Positions 34,896 to 46,517 are shown, counted from the stretch's first letter. The stretch: 64,000 nucleotides of DNA from Gambelia wislizenii (GCA_030847615.1 JAUMIR010000001.1:30317501-30381500); one strand, 5' to 3'. The notes: generated by a model from the sequence alone, not told the origin. Numbers and translations are program-made.

Positions 34896-35605
34896 GTATG
34901 TATGTGTATTAGACTGTTAGAATTAATTCTGTTAGACTTAAAAAATGCCACAAGATTCAGATTTAAAAGCTGCCACAGGATTCACACACACACACATATA
35001 TGTGAGTACTGTAGCATCTTTTAAATCTAATATTTTAAGTCTGAGTTAAGTCCAACAGTTATTTTACCATGAGCTTTCACAGATTACAATTAACTTCCTA
35101 AAATGAACTGTGCAGTGAAATATTCAAGCCTCAGGCTACAGCCTTAGCAGTTACAAAATTGTGAAGCATTGGATAATAGGAAGTAGGATTTTAAGGTTTT
35201 TAAAGAGTACTTTTATTGTGTCCCAGTGCTCTCTCAGGGTGCTTCCAAACATACTGTGCATCTATTCTTGTCTCCCCCCCCCTTGCTGGATTTTCAATCA
35301 TAAGGGGGAAAAAAGATGGAGACAATGGGAAAACACAGGAGGACTATGGAATGGAAGACAATATCCAGACGTCCTGTCAAATTCAGTAAAGGAGGAAATG
35401 CCACTGCACAGTAAAAGTCTCATCTGAAAGCATACTTAGGCTATGACAGTCCCCCACCCACAGTCATGCCCTCCTGTTGTATCAATCATGCCAGGTGAGG
35501 ATGAGGGGGGTTGTAGTCCAGTTCATCTGGAGGGCACCATTCCCTGCCTCGCTACCTGAGTTCTGTTTCTAACTGGAGAAACCTGAGACATGAAGCATGT
35601 ATGTA

Positions 35606-36326
35606 CAGTCGTCCCACCACATTCACGGCTTTCACTTTTGCTGATGTGATTATTTGCGGATTTGTAGCTGCTGCTTAAGTAGCCCAACCTCCTCACTTCA
35701 CTCCTTCTGTTCCTTCTTCACCCCGCTATTTCCTGTCTTGCCAAAGCCTCCAGCCACTCCAGCCTCTTTCTTAGGAATTTCTCCTGCCCTGCCAAAGCCT
35801 CCAGCCATTCCCAGCTTCATTTGCAAAACCTTTCCCCTGAAAGACCTCCTCACCACATTGCTTTTGTCGCAAGCTGCTGGCATGCAGAGCAGCAGAAATC
35901 TCCTTTGCAAAGAGCCTCCAAAGCCTGCTTCTTCGCAGGGTTTGGAGACTCTTTGCAAAGAAGATTTCTCCTCTCTGCCTTGGCACTTAGCACTTCAGCA
36001 CAAGCTGGGAGAAGGCAGGACAGCAGAAACCTCAGGCCCCTGAAGCCTGCTTCTTTGCTGGGATTGGATACTCTTTGCAAAGGAGATTTCTCCTCTCTGC
36101 CTTCCCAAAGCACTTAGCACAGCATCATGGGGCTTCCAGAAGCAGGTCGGTGGTTGAGGGACCTGCCTGCCAGGCCCATGTTCTTTGTACTCCCCTGCCT
36201 CCAGCCACTCGCTTTGCAAGCCTGAGGAGCACTTTTGGGAAGCTCTGCCCCCACTTCCACTGTACTGTATTCACTGTTTTTTCTTCATGGGGGTCCTGCA
36301 CCCTAACCCCCGTGAAGTGACAACTA
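35606..36326. mobile_element. Large MITE (about 720 bp) with Tigger-like ends and duplicated interior
   Basis: Ends CAGTCGTCCCACCACATTCAC and CCCCGTGAAGTGACAACTA with TA flanks. The interior is unlike the small MITEs and contains repeats of gatttctcctctctgcct (about 35965 and 36086), actctttgcaaag, and inverted counterparts. Confidence 0.65.
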
Positions 36327-37002
36327 TATAAGCTCTCTGGGCTGACTGGGAGTGTGAATGGGACCTGTTTAAGAGGCCCTCCATTGGCTGGCCAACCCTC
36401 TAATCAATGGGCTTATGTAGCAGCTATAGGAAAATGTGGCTCTCAAGGAACTTGCCCATCTATGGAAGCTTGTGTAAGGCTGAGGGAAATTAGTTGTCAA
36501 TTGCTACACAGAGCACTGGATCAGAATTATTTTTTAAAAGCACAGCAAATGTGTTAATGATGGCTCAGCCTGTAGCCCAGGTCTTATGAGATGCTGGTGC
36601 TGGCCCTGCATGTTTTACCACTGAGCTGTGGTCCCCACTGGGCAACAATTAGCTGCAGTTGTGCTAGTTCATAGGAGACAAGCGGAGGGAAAATAGACCC
36701 AATGCAACACTGCTTTATTTCTAGCGGTCTCGGAGGAAACTTTCAAAAGGCTTCCTAATAAGAAAAACCATGAACAGATGTAGTTGGATCCCCATAATGG
36801 GACAAGCTGTACCTGTTGAATTTCTACCAGCAATTTTTGTTTAATACCCAAGAACCACATAAAAAAATGTTCATTTAAATTACAACCCCATCTTTTAAAA
36901 TGTAGGTGTCAGGCAGAAATTCAGTAGGTGAGGCTACTGTCATCCCTGTGTCCCCTCCCCACTGAATTTTCAACGTGGCACAAAAAACATACAGGTCCGA
37001 GA

Positions 37003-37440
37003 ACCAGCGTGGTGTTGTGGTTTGAGTGTTGGAGTAGGACTCTGGAGACTGGTTCGAAGCTACACTAGGCCATAGAAACCAACTGGGTGACCTTGGGTAA
37101 GTCACACTCTCTCAGCCTCAGAGGAAGCCAACAAAGGCAAACCCACACTACTCTGTTATAGTGCTATTATTCCACTTTAACTGCTATGGCTGCCTCCTGT
37201 GAAATTCTGGGGTTTGTAGTTTTAGTGAAGCCTAAGAGCTCTCTGGCTGAGAAGGCTAAATGTCCTTCCCAAAAACTGCAACCCTCAGAATTCCACAGGA
37301 GGCAGCCTGAGCAGTTAAAGTGGAATAATAGCGCTATAACTGTGTAGTGTGAACAAATCTTGCTAAGAAAACAGCGGTGATAGGGTCGCCTTAGGGACAA
37401 CAAGAGCCTGAAACGACTTAAAGGTACACAACAACGAACA
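37003..37440 (+). mobile_element. tRNA-derived SINE (type A), split by a palindromic MITE
   Basis: Head gagaaccagcgtggtgttgt, then gggtgaccttgggtaagtca (37003-37142); after the interruption it resumes with caaatcttgctaagaaaaca and ends in a CAACAA tail (37353-37440). Confidence 0.75.
37143..37352. mobile_element. Palindromic MITE inside the type A SINE
   Basis: Long inverted repeats: tagtgctattattccacttt at about 37159 and its complement aagtggaataatagcgctat at about 37319; also gcctcctgtgaaattctggg against its inverse. The two arms are separated by about 40 bp. No coding capacity. Confidence 0.75.
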
Positions 37441-37644
37441 GCAAAGGAAAGTGCGTCCCACATGCAGAAAATGTCTCAAATATCCTATCTTTTTTTTAAT
37501 TGCTTTGTTATTTCCACAATGCTTCCACCGCATATGCAGAAATCCAAACCCTCTGGCTGCCAAAGGCAACCGGAAATCTCTACTCCAGAACCATTCAGAC
37601 TGCACCCCCTTTACCCATGAGGCCGCCTTTCATCGTCCGGGTGG

Positions 37645-37652
37645 TGACGTCA
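37645..37652 (+). promoter_or_regulatory. cAMP response element (CRE) palindrome
   Basis: Exact TGACGTCA, the CREB/ATF consensus, in a CpG island and about 140 bp upstream of a candidate 5' splice site. The position suits a functional core-promoter site, but function is inferred. Confidence 0.6.
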
Positions 37653-37689
37653 TCGGACGCAGGCCCCGCCTCTCCGCTCGGGTGACTTG

Positions 37690-37790
37690 CTTTCGGCCTC
37701 CCGCTTCTTTTATTTTATTTTATTTTTTCCCTCCCCTTCGGCGGGGCAGAATCCGTTCCGGGTCGGGAAAAGCGCAGGAGGAAGTGTCAG
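37690..37790 (+). other. Candidate 5' UTR exon 1 of the SOUL-domain gene
   Basis: CpG-island sequence ending in GTGTCAG followed by the donor GTAATAAG at 37791. The first coding exon begins at 46353 after a TAG-free pyrimidine tract and a CAG acceptor, and carries only 17 nt of 5' UTR, so an upstream non-coding exon is required. The transcription start is not determined. The frame through the junction stays open for some distance but no upstream ATG was seen. Confidence 0.5.
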
Positions 37791-39576
37791 GTAATAAGCT
37801 CCCTCCTTCTCCCCCCCTCCTCCTTCCTTCCAATAAGGGAGTGGGATTGAGAGACCCCCTTTCTCTTTTTCCGCCTTGGGAAGCGCCTCGCTGGTTTTCT
37901 CCCTCTCCCTGGCCGCGAGGCCGAGGGGTTGGCGGTTGGGCCGGGGGCGGAGCTTCAGGGCTGGCGCGAGGTCGGGTTTCGCTCGCTCGCCTCTTCTGGC
38001 AGATGGCAGTTGGGTTCCCTCGCGCGCGCTACGTACTCTCCCCCCCTCCGCCCCCTCCCACACTCCCCGTTCACTCCGGCACCTGGGCGACGCCTGGGTC
38101 CCTTCCTCGCGGCCAGGAGGAGGAGGAGGAGCAGCCATGTCGCGCTGAGGAGGGGAGGGAGGCTTCCTCTGCTCCAGTGGCTCCTTTCCCAGGGACCCCC
38201 TTGAAAGATCTTTCGTTCCCGTGGACCCCCAAGACTTAACTCAAGATTTACCCCCAAGACTTAACTCAAGATTTAAAACCCTAATAATAATAATGCCTCA
38301 TAACAATAATAATAACAATACAATTACACCATTAACTCTTAACCTTTTCTTTCCCAGGGACCCCCTTTAAATATATTTTGTTGCCTTAGACCCCCAAGAG
38401 TTAACTCAAGATATACCCCCAAGACTTAACTCAAGATTTAAAACCCTGATAATAATAATGCCTCATAATAATAATAATAATAATAATAATACAATTACAC
38501 CAGTGGCTCTTAACCTATTCTTTCCCAGGGACCCCTTTTAAATATATTTTGTTGCCATAGACCCCCAAGAGTTAACTCAAGATTTAAAACCCTGATAATA
38601 ATAATGCCTCATAATAATAATAATAATACAATTACACCAGTGGCTCTTAATCTTTTCTTTCCCAGGGACCCCCTTGAAAGATCTTTTGTTGCTGTGGACC
38701 CCCAAGAGTTAAGATTTAAAACCCTGATGATAATAGTAATAATAATAATAATACAATTACACCAGTGGCTCTTAACCTTTTCTTTCCCAGGGACCCCCTT
38801 TAAATATATTTTGTTGCCATAGACCCCCAAGAGTTAATTCAAGATTTACCCCCAAGAGTTAACTCAAGATTTAAAACCCTGATAATAATAATGCCTCATA
38901 ATAATAATAATAATGATAATACAGTTATACCAGTGGCTCTTAACCTTTTCTGTCCCAGGGACCCCCTTGAAAGATCTTTTGTTGCCGTGGACCCCCAAAA
39001 GTTAACTCGAGATTTACCCCCAAGACTTAACTCAAGATATAAAACCCTAATAATAATAATGCCTAATAATAATAATAATAATAATAATAATACAACCACA
39101 CCAGTGGCTCTTAACCTTTTGTTTCCCAGGGGCCCCTTTTAAAGATCTTTTGTTGCCGTGGACCCCCTTAACGCCATAATAATAGTAGTAATAATGCGTA
39201 ATAATAATAATAATGCCTAACCAGTGGCTTTTAATCTTTTCTTTCCCAGGGACGCCCTTTAAAGATCTTTTGTTGCTGTGGGCCCCCAAGACTTAAAGAG
39301 GATTTAAAACCATAATAATAATAATAATGCCTAACTAGTGGCTTTTAACCTTTTCTTTCCCAGGGACCCCCTTTAAAGATCTTTTGTTGCTGTCCCCCAA
39401 GACTTAACTCAAGATTTAAAACCATATTAATAATAATGCCTAATAATAATAATAATACATTTACACCAGTGGTTCTAAACCTTTTCTTTACCAGGGACCC
39501 CTTGAAATATATATTTTTTTGCCGTAGACCCCCAAGACTTAACTCAAGATTTAAATTCTGAATAATAATAATAATA

Positions 39577-39798
39577 CAGTTGTCCCTTCATATTCGCTGG
39601 GGTTTGGTTCCAGGACCCCCTCCCCCCTGGATACCAAAATCCATGAATAATCAAGTCCCATTATATGCAATGGCATAGCAAAATGGTGTCCCTTATATAT
39701 AAGATGGCAAAATCAAGGTTTGCTTTTGGGATTATTATTTTTTAAGGAACATTTTCAACCTGTGAATACTTAAATCCGTGGATAAGGAGGGATAACTG
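39577..39798. mobile_element. Tigger/pogo-like MITE inside the TAA tandem array
   Basis: CAGTTGTCCCTTCATATTCG at the left and GGAGGGATAACTG at the right, TA on both sides. It lies in the TAA tract of one unit of the array and so postdates at least that unit. Confidence 0.85.
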
Positions 39799-40271
39799 TA
39801 ATAACAACAATACCTCTTAGTAATAATATGGTTACACCTTTACTTTACCAGAGTCCCCCTTTAAATATCTTTTGTTGCTGAACTCAAGATTTAAAACCAT
39901 TATAATAATGATACCTAATAACAACAACAATAATGCCTGATGATGATAATAATAATACATTAGTCCAGTGGCTCTTAACCTTTCCTTTACCAGGGACCCC
40001 CTTCAAATATATTTTGTTGCTGAACTCAAGATTTAAAACCATAATAATAATAATAACAATAATACATAATAATAACAACAATGCCTGGTAATAATATTAA
40101 TAAAACAATTACACCAGTAGTACTTAATCTTTTCTTTACCAGGGACACCCTTTAAATATCTTTTGTTCCCGTGAACCCTCAAGACTTAACTCAAGATTTA
40201 AAACCATAATAATAATAATAATAATAATAACAATAATGCCTGATAATAATAATATACTATAATTACACCAT

Positions 40272-40560
40272 CCATTATTTTATTTGTTTATTTTTTAATT
40301 TCATTTTTATGCTGCCTTTCTCCCTAGATGGTACCCAAGGCATCTTCCATAAAACAAATTAAAATACCATATTTAAATATTAAAATATTTAAAATAAAAT
40401 AGTTAAAATCAGCATAAAACATAATATAAAACAGATAAAAAACTAAAACATTAAACCTTCCCTCAGAGGAACTGAAGGGGGAGGCAATACTTTTCTCCTG
40501 CTTCTTCCTCTGAGTTTGTGGCTGGAGTGGAATAAATGGCAATGCACAGGCCAAGCTAGC
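40272..40560. mobile_element. LINE/SINE 3' remnant inside the array
   Basis: Starts tatttgtttattttttaatt and continues atgctgcctttctccctaga, ggtacccaaggcat, then AT-rich aaaatta tracts; resembles the remnants at 17560 and 45160. Confidence 0.5.
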
Positions 40561-40892
40561 CAGTCAGCCTTTGCCTTGGCTCCTGTCATGTGGCCACACC
40601 ACTGTAGGGAGGAGGTGGGCCAAGCAGCCTACAAGATTTCCCAGACTCCCTCTGAGGACATTGCGGACCCCTGGGGGTCCCCGGACCACAAGAACCATTG
40701 CTCTACTACAGTGTCTTGTTTTTGCCCTTAATAATCCTGCACTAGCACACGTGCATGCACACACAGACAGAGTCTGTCCCTTCCAAGCAGCTGCCCATCC
40801 GACCACGTACTTTTGTGGGGTCCTTTGGTTGAATGACCATGCCCCAGCTCCCACTCAGAGCACTCTGACTGACATCAATACCCTGTCCCTAT

Positions 40893-41362
40893 GCAAGGGC
40901 ACCACAATTCAGGAAGGATATTGAGAAGCTGGAATGTGTCCAGAGGAGGGCAACCAGGATGGTGGGAGGTCTGGAAGCCATGTCCTATGAGGAGCAATTT
41001 AGGGAGCTGGGTATGTTTAGCTTGGAGAAGAGAAGGTTAAGAGGGGACATGATAGGCATGCTTAAATATTTGAAGGGATGTCATACTGAGGAGGGAGCAA
41101 GCTTGTTTTCTGCTGCTCCAGACACTAAGACATGGAGCAATGGGTTCAAACTACAGGAAAAGAGATTCCACCTAAACATTAGGAAGAACTTCCTGGCAGA
41201 ACTGTTCGGAAGTGAAATACTCTGCCTCGTAGTGTGGTGGAGTCTCCTTTTTAAACAGAGGCTGGATGGCCCCCTGTGAGGAATGCTTTGATTGTTTTTT
41301 CCTACATGGCAGGGGGTTGGATTGGATGGCCCTTGTGGCCTCTTCCAACTCTGATTCTAAGG
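40893..41362 (+). mobile_element. CR1 LINE 3' end
   Basis: Codes [20 protein letters not shown] and RFHLNIRKNFLAE in frame from 40959, then the 3' terminus gatggcccttgtggcctctt. Only the last 470 bp of the LINE are kept, the usual 5' truncation. Confidence 0.85.
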
Positions 41363-41429
41363 TTCATACACTACAATACTTTCCATATGTTCCATAGAAG
41401 TACTGTAGCCCAGACCCAGAGGAAGTCAG

Positions 41430-41700
41430 TCTGTTGTTGATATTTGCCATCAAGTCAACTTTGACTTATGACAACCCTATGAATGAGAGGCCTCTAAGGG
41501 CCTCAGCTATCAACTATCCTGCTCAGGTCTTGCAAACTCAGGGCAGCCATGGCTTCCTGGATTGAATCAGTCCACCTCTAGTGTAGTTCCCTTCTTTTCC
41601 TACTGCTTTCCACATTACTAATTGTTTTCTGTTGAGTCAGGTACAAGCAACTACCGGTAATCTATGCCCCATGAGCTTCAGTTCAGCTGTAAGCAGCAAT
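41430..41700 (-). mobile_element. BovB 3' end, reverse orientation
   Basis: Reads, on the minus strand, through a segment like ggattcaatccaggaagcca and cattcatagggttgtcataa to a final caacaac, matching the BovB tail at 57530-57710. Confidence 0.7.
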
Positions 41701-41713
41701 GGAGATTTAAGCT

Positions 41714-41845
41714 CATTTTTTGTTGTGTGCCTTCAAGTAATTTCCAATTTATGGCGACCCTAATTTGAACCTGGCATGGGGCTTTCTTGGCAAGATTTGT
41801 TCAGAGGAGGTTTACCATTGCCTTCCTATGTGGCTGAGAGAGTGT
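41714..41845 (-). mobile_element. tRNA-derived SINE (type A), 3' part, reverse
   Basis: ttgttgtgtgccttcaagta, atggcgaccctaatttgaac and ttcttggcaagatttgttca are the inverse of the 59.1-59.23 kb SINE tail. Confidence 0.7.
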
Positions 41846-43736
41846 GACCCATCAACAATGGCCTGTCCCTTAAAGAAAAAACAGAGAATCACCTCCAATC
41901 CCACAAGCAGAGGGCAAATGTCTTCCATCTGTGTTACTCAGCAAGAAGAAATTACCAGGTGCAGCTTTCCCTTGGGGAATCTTCTTAGCAATGTGTGTAA
42001 AAAGTTAGTGCTGCAGCTGTTAAATTTCTGCCTGTCACACTACAGAGGGGAAACCACCTATTGGATTCCTGCCTCTTTTACAGGCTGTCCCACAACAGGA
42101 TTGCAACTGTATTGCTATCTTACACATTCTGGTGCTGCCTATTTCATTTCCTTTTTTTTTTCTCCCTAAGGCCTATAAGGTGTCACTCAGTTTCCTCCCA
42201 CCTCTTGCCCCAATACTTCACTGTTTGGCCAGAAAAGCATCACCTTTTTTGCTTTCTTAATTTGGGAGGCTATATGGCTGCCACCCTAGTACAATCTGTC
42301 TATGTGGTCCACAACTTCATTTTTCTACAACACTGCAGCACCCAAACTCTGCTGCAGGTCTTCAAAGCTGGCTTCTCCTGCAAGGGATCTGCTCTGTATG
42401 ATTTCAGACAAAGCTTTTATGCCATTTCTGTGCCTCAGTTCCTCCTTTGCTTAATTTTATGGCGAGGGAGGTGTTGTTCTCTAATTCTTTTTTTCTTTTT
42501 TTCCCCACAGCTTCCAGAAGCAGTATGTCTCATTTTCTGGCCAGAAAAGAAATTTGGGAGGGGGAGGAGATCTGAGGAGGTCATAAGGGGCTAAGGGCTG
42601 AAAAAAATAGCAGTGGGAGCAGGCATGTGATTCACACCTCTTTGCTAAGTGATTGAGATTCTACACAAGCCATTTTCTCTTTTAGTAACAAGTGTGCATA
42701 CATGAGTTAAGAACAAAATCTGTAAAAAAATAAACTCTTTGATTTGGGCCTTTAATCAGTTTTAGAACTTATTAGCCATTTTTAGAAGTACCGGTAGTTA
42801 TCCCTCGCTTTATAGCATGTAGGGGCGCTCCAGTGCATAAAAGTACACAGTGCATAAATCTGCTGCATGTACAACATTTATCTGGACTAAAAGCCTCCTT
42901 GAACCTGCATTTCCTATTATGCATGTTTATGCACAAATTCATGTATATATCAGAACCTGCAGCAACAGGATCCAGAAGATGTTGCTTCCATTTGTAGCCA
43001 CTCTGAATCTTCCTCACTACTACTTTCATCTTTTTTTCTTGAGTATTTCCTTCAACTTGCAAGGAATACTACAAGGTGGTTTTGCCAGTTCCTCTGAAAT
43101 ATAGCCTACAGCATCTGGTATTTGTTTGCAATTTTGGTCATCAAATGACCAACCAGGATTTGCCCTGCTTCATTTCCAAGATCAGATAGAATCTGGTGCC
43201 TTTAGCATATTTAGGTCCTGTTTTTATCCCACTCAGAAAAAGAGAGGTGGGGAGGAAGAAAATAATGTACTAGTTCTACAATATCTTTTGATTGATTGTT
43301 GTAAGAACCTTCAATCTGGAAACACCTATTCTTCTAAAATTATATCCTATGTGAACTCCAGGTGTGCCTTATGGTGCACTATTCCATGCCCAGTAAGCTA
43401 TCCACGTTAATTTTTTTGTCCTGTTGGCAGAAGTGTTTTTGGTCACTGAATCCCACAGAATTTGATCACCTGATAGAGATGCCATGGTACAAGTCTTTTA
43501 TGTAGGATTAACAGAGAAGGCTGCAACTTCTGTCCCTTTTGTCTCAAGAAGAAATTCCTTCCTTTCCATGTTTCAAAAAGATAATCATGTTAGTCTACTG
43601 CAGCATAAATAGGAAAGTGGGGCAGGGAAAGGAGGAATCAAGCAGCAACTTAAAGGCTAATTTATTTTATCAATAACTTGTGGGTTTCAATCCACTTCTT
43701 CAGATGCACTAAGAGAGTTAATGTCAAAACCAAGTA
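41846..43736. other. SOUL-gene intron, no recognised repeat
   Basis: Contains T-rich tracts that open a 177-codon frame at 42061-42594 without splice logic or conserved motif. 42790-42860 has a cctcgctttatagcatgtag segment that may be the end of another MITE. Confidence 0.35.
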
Positions 43737-43999
43737 CAGTAGGACCCCCATATCCACAGAACCAATATCCACGGTTTCAGTTATCTATGGGACACAAAAC
43801 AGCACACCTACCATAGAGTCTTCCTAGAAAGTGCCTAGAGAGGCATCCTCTCTAGATGTTTTCTAAGGCCTTCAAGGCAATTCTATGGTATTTTAAACTG
43901 GAAGTCCCATTATTTTCAATAACGTTCGCTATTATTTGTGGTTTTCGGTATCCATAGGGGCCCCTGGAACCAATCCCCCATGGATATGGGGTCCTACTG
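43737..43999. mobile_element. Tigger/pogo-like MITE, first of an adjacent pair
   Basis: CAGTAGGACCCCCATATCC at the left and its complement GGATATGGGGTCCTACTG at the right, TA-flanked. Confidence 0.85.
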
Positions 44000-44009
44000 T
44001 ATATTAGTA

Positions 44010-44239
44010 CAAGTCCCCCCCCATATCTATGGGGATACATTATTGGACTTACAGTAGATATGCAAAACCATGGATAATAACGAAATCCTATTGGAATGAA
44101 TGACTTCTGGCCCAACTTCCAGTGGAAGCATACCATAGAATCATGCTGGAGCACCTAGAAAATGCCTAGAGAGGACTTTTTTTGAACATGGATAAGTGAA
44201 ACCGCAGATACCAGTCCCATGTATACAGAAGTTGACCTG
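44010..44239. mobile_element. Tigger/pogo-like MITE, second of an adjacent pair
   Basis: Begins CAAGTCCCCCCCCATATC, ends CAGAAGTTGACCTG, only 10 bp after the previous copy. Its ends match the subtype at 34672 rather than its neighbour, so it is a separate insertion. Confidence 0.8.
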
Positions 44240-44249
44240 TAATTACATA

Positions 44250-44462
44250 GATTTTTTTATTTTATTTTATTTATTTATTTACTTATACCCCGCTCTTCAG
44301 CCTCAAGGCTATCAGAACGGCTTACAAATTGTTTTAAGCAATAGCTATTTACACATCTACACTGCATTAAACAGTTTCCAATGTGTGTTAGCTAATTGCC
44401 CCCCACAAGCTGGGTACTCATTTTACCGACCTACGAAAGGATGGAAGGCTGAGTCTAGTTGT
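44250..44462 (-). mobile_element. tRNA-derived SINE (type B), reverse
   Basis: ATTT-rich tail, then taccccgctcttcagcctca and cattttaccgacctacgaaa; same family as 55549-55845, head missing. Confidence 0.78.
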
Positions 44463-45149
44463 AGGGATGGGCTCAGAATATAATGGGATACAGAAGGATG
44501 CAATTTGTGACACTGTCCATAAATCTTCACACAGTTGTATAAGATGATACAGGTCTGTTAGACTGGTTTTCAGACAGTTCTGAGGTGAGAACTTTTTGTC
44601 AGTCTTAACTATGGATCAGCATTAACTTACATGAATGCTAACCAGGGTGCTATCTCGATGAATGCAGAAAGTGGGATTTTAAACTTTGTTAAAAAGGAGT
44701 CTGATTAATATTTATTTATCATTGGTACAAATATGATGTAGAAATATAGTTAAGATTCTGAAAGGAAGGAGGGAGATCTGCACCAGGCAAAAGTTTTGGG
44801 GAGAAACAGCCTGTGGAATTCTAATCTATTAATTATTTAGCACTGTTACCTCTGCAGTATTGTGTATGGAAACACCTCCAAAACCTCCAAAGTTGTGGAA
44901 TGTATGTAGGATTTGTATGTTGTAGTCAGAACTTGGAAACATTTGTTTTAAAGCTAATATTTGGCTGTTACTTTAGGATTTGTTGTTAGCATAAATCATT
45001 TCATTGAAAATTATAAAATTGTTTACATTAATGGCTGTAATTAATCTACTAGTTTTAAATGTCAAAACAATGGCCAACTGCAAAATTATATCCCAAAAGT
45101 AATAAATTATATAATTATTATCATCATTATTATTATATATCATCATATA

Positions 45150-45365
45150 AGGGATTGAGGTGGGGAACAACAGATTTACACATAACAACTAATACCAGTT
45201 AGAATGCATATCAGTTAAAATACATAAACCCATTAAAACACATAATATCAATTTAAAAGAACAAATGAAACCAATATTAAAATAATTTAAAATTCACAAT
45301 TTAAAAATCATCTGGATAGGCCTGCTGGAAGAGACTGGTCTTTAATGCTATTTTAAATGTTGTTC
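45150..45365. mobile_element. LINE-type 3' remnant
   Basis: gggattgaggtggggaacaa, AT-rich middle, then ctggataggcctgctggaag and gactggtctttaatgc; same class as 17560-17968. No coding. Confidence 0.45.
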
Positions 45366-46352
45366 AATCCTTCACTGTCACTATTATTTAACAATGAAAA
45401 TAGGAGCTTCTTACGTAATTGTTTAAAATTTTAGCAAATTGGGGGGAACATTAATTTTAACAAGCTCTTGCTATGTTTTGAAGCTCTGGCTACATTACAT
45501 CTTGTGTCAGGAGTCATGCACAAAGATAGTAGACTATAAGGACAGAGTGGGCTATCCTTGAGCAGTTGCTTTGAGAACCTACTCGAGTATGGGCATCTGC
45601 TTTAATGTTATCTACTGTGTCATTTTTTTTACCAGAAATGTTTGTCTCTTTTCAGAGTACAGAAATACAACTTCTGATGGTGCATCTGGCAAATGCTGAA
45701 TGATACAGTATGTCCATTAAAAAAAATCCTACCTAGCAAAACTCCTTTTTAAAAAAAGTCAATCTCTGTCGAAACATATTCACAGATAACTTGATTTATG
45801 AGCATTGTGACTTGCAGAAAACTTACTACTGTATTTTTTAAAAAGAACCAATTGCCTGAATGTATAGACATACTGGGCCCGTTAAATGTAAGTTGCTCTG
45901 GAAATCTTGCATCAAGCAGGAGGGCATTTTTTTAAATACTATCAAATATATCAATAAAATATATATCTAGAATGTTTCCAAGTGAAATAATCTAGATATG
46001 TACATCATAGTTCAGTAAAAGTCTAGCTTTAAAAACTGAATGAAAACTGAAAGACTAGGATACAAACTTACATTGCAGCTGATATTTAAAATAAAATGTA
46101 AACTTTTCCCAAAAGAAAGTAGACTCCTTCAGCATGGTTGAAATAAAGCAGGCTCATCAGGGATACCCCAGTGACCATGTGATCTTTATGATATCTTCAG
46201 ATTTTCAGAACCACAGGGGTCTGTTTTCCCATACTTCTGTGGTTTTGGATAATGTCATTGTAGTGAGCAAGGAAGGTGGTCAGGAAGGCATCTCATAGAA
46301 TTGCTATGCCCACTGCTCAGGTTGTAGTATGCTGTGTCACCTTTTTTTGCAG

Positions 46353-46517
46353 GAGCTACTGTGTTAAAGATGGCTCGTATTACACTGGAAGAACTAAATG
46401 AAATGAGTGATGAGGTCCTTGATGAAGATGATGAGCCAATGGATGGGGAGGAACAGAACAGGCTCTTTTCTCATTGGGAGACAGTAGCCAGCACTCACCA
46501 AGTGTCACTTCCTCAAG
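46353..46517 (+). CDS. SOUL gene, first coding exon
   Basis: Acceptor CTTTTTTTGCAG ends at 46352; 17 nt of 5' UTR precede the ATG at 46370. The donor is CAAG|GTATTA at 46518. It codes 49 residues plus one base, starting MARITLEELNEM and containing the acidic run. The start was chosen because it is the first ATG in the exon that keeps the frame of the downstream SOUL domain. Confidence 0.85.

Larger units (their letters stand above)
37610..38170 (+). promoter_or_regulatory. CpG island, likely promoter of the SOUL-domain gene
   Basis: A CpG-dense block in otherwise AT-rich DNA. It contains a perfect CRE palindrome TGACGTCA at 37645-37652, a GC box CCCCGCC at 37664-37670 and another (GGGGGCGG) at 37943-37950. 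No TATA box is obvious. Housekeeping-type CpG promoters look like this. The next downstream + strand coding exon is the SOUL gene at 46370, so the island most likely drives that gene; bidirectional activity cannot be excluded. The right edge runs directly into a tandem TAA-rich array. Confidence 0.7.
38174..40710. repeat. Tandem array of a TAA-bearing unit grown inside a hAT-like MITE
   Basis: About 13 imperfect units of roughly 110-180 bp. Each has ccagtggctcttaacctttt, tttcccagggaccccctt, gttgccgtggacccccaaga, ttaactcaagatttaaaacc and a (TAA)n tract of varying length. Units begin near 38174, 38325, 38500, 38637, 38762, 38930, 39101, 39221, 39335, 39466, 39830, 39964 and 40107. A closing inverted end, gggggtccccggaccacaag with agaaccattg, lies at 40672-40702 and matches a hAT-type terminus. 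A Tigger-like MITE (39577-39798) and a LINE-like fragment (40272-40560) interrupt it. Confidence 0.8.

Noticed and set aside
37451..38239. 262-codon open frame across the CpG island
   Set aside because: Stops are scarce in GC-rich promoter DNA; composition is low-complexity and no protein motif is visible.
38174..40710. CRISPR-like regular repeats
   Set aside because: Units are long, imperfect, contain TAA microsatellites and end like a MITE; vertebrate DNA context.
42061..42594. 177-codon open frame
   Set aside because: Phe/Leu-rich translation of T-rich intronic DNA with no recognisable motif or splice sites.
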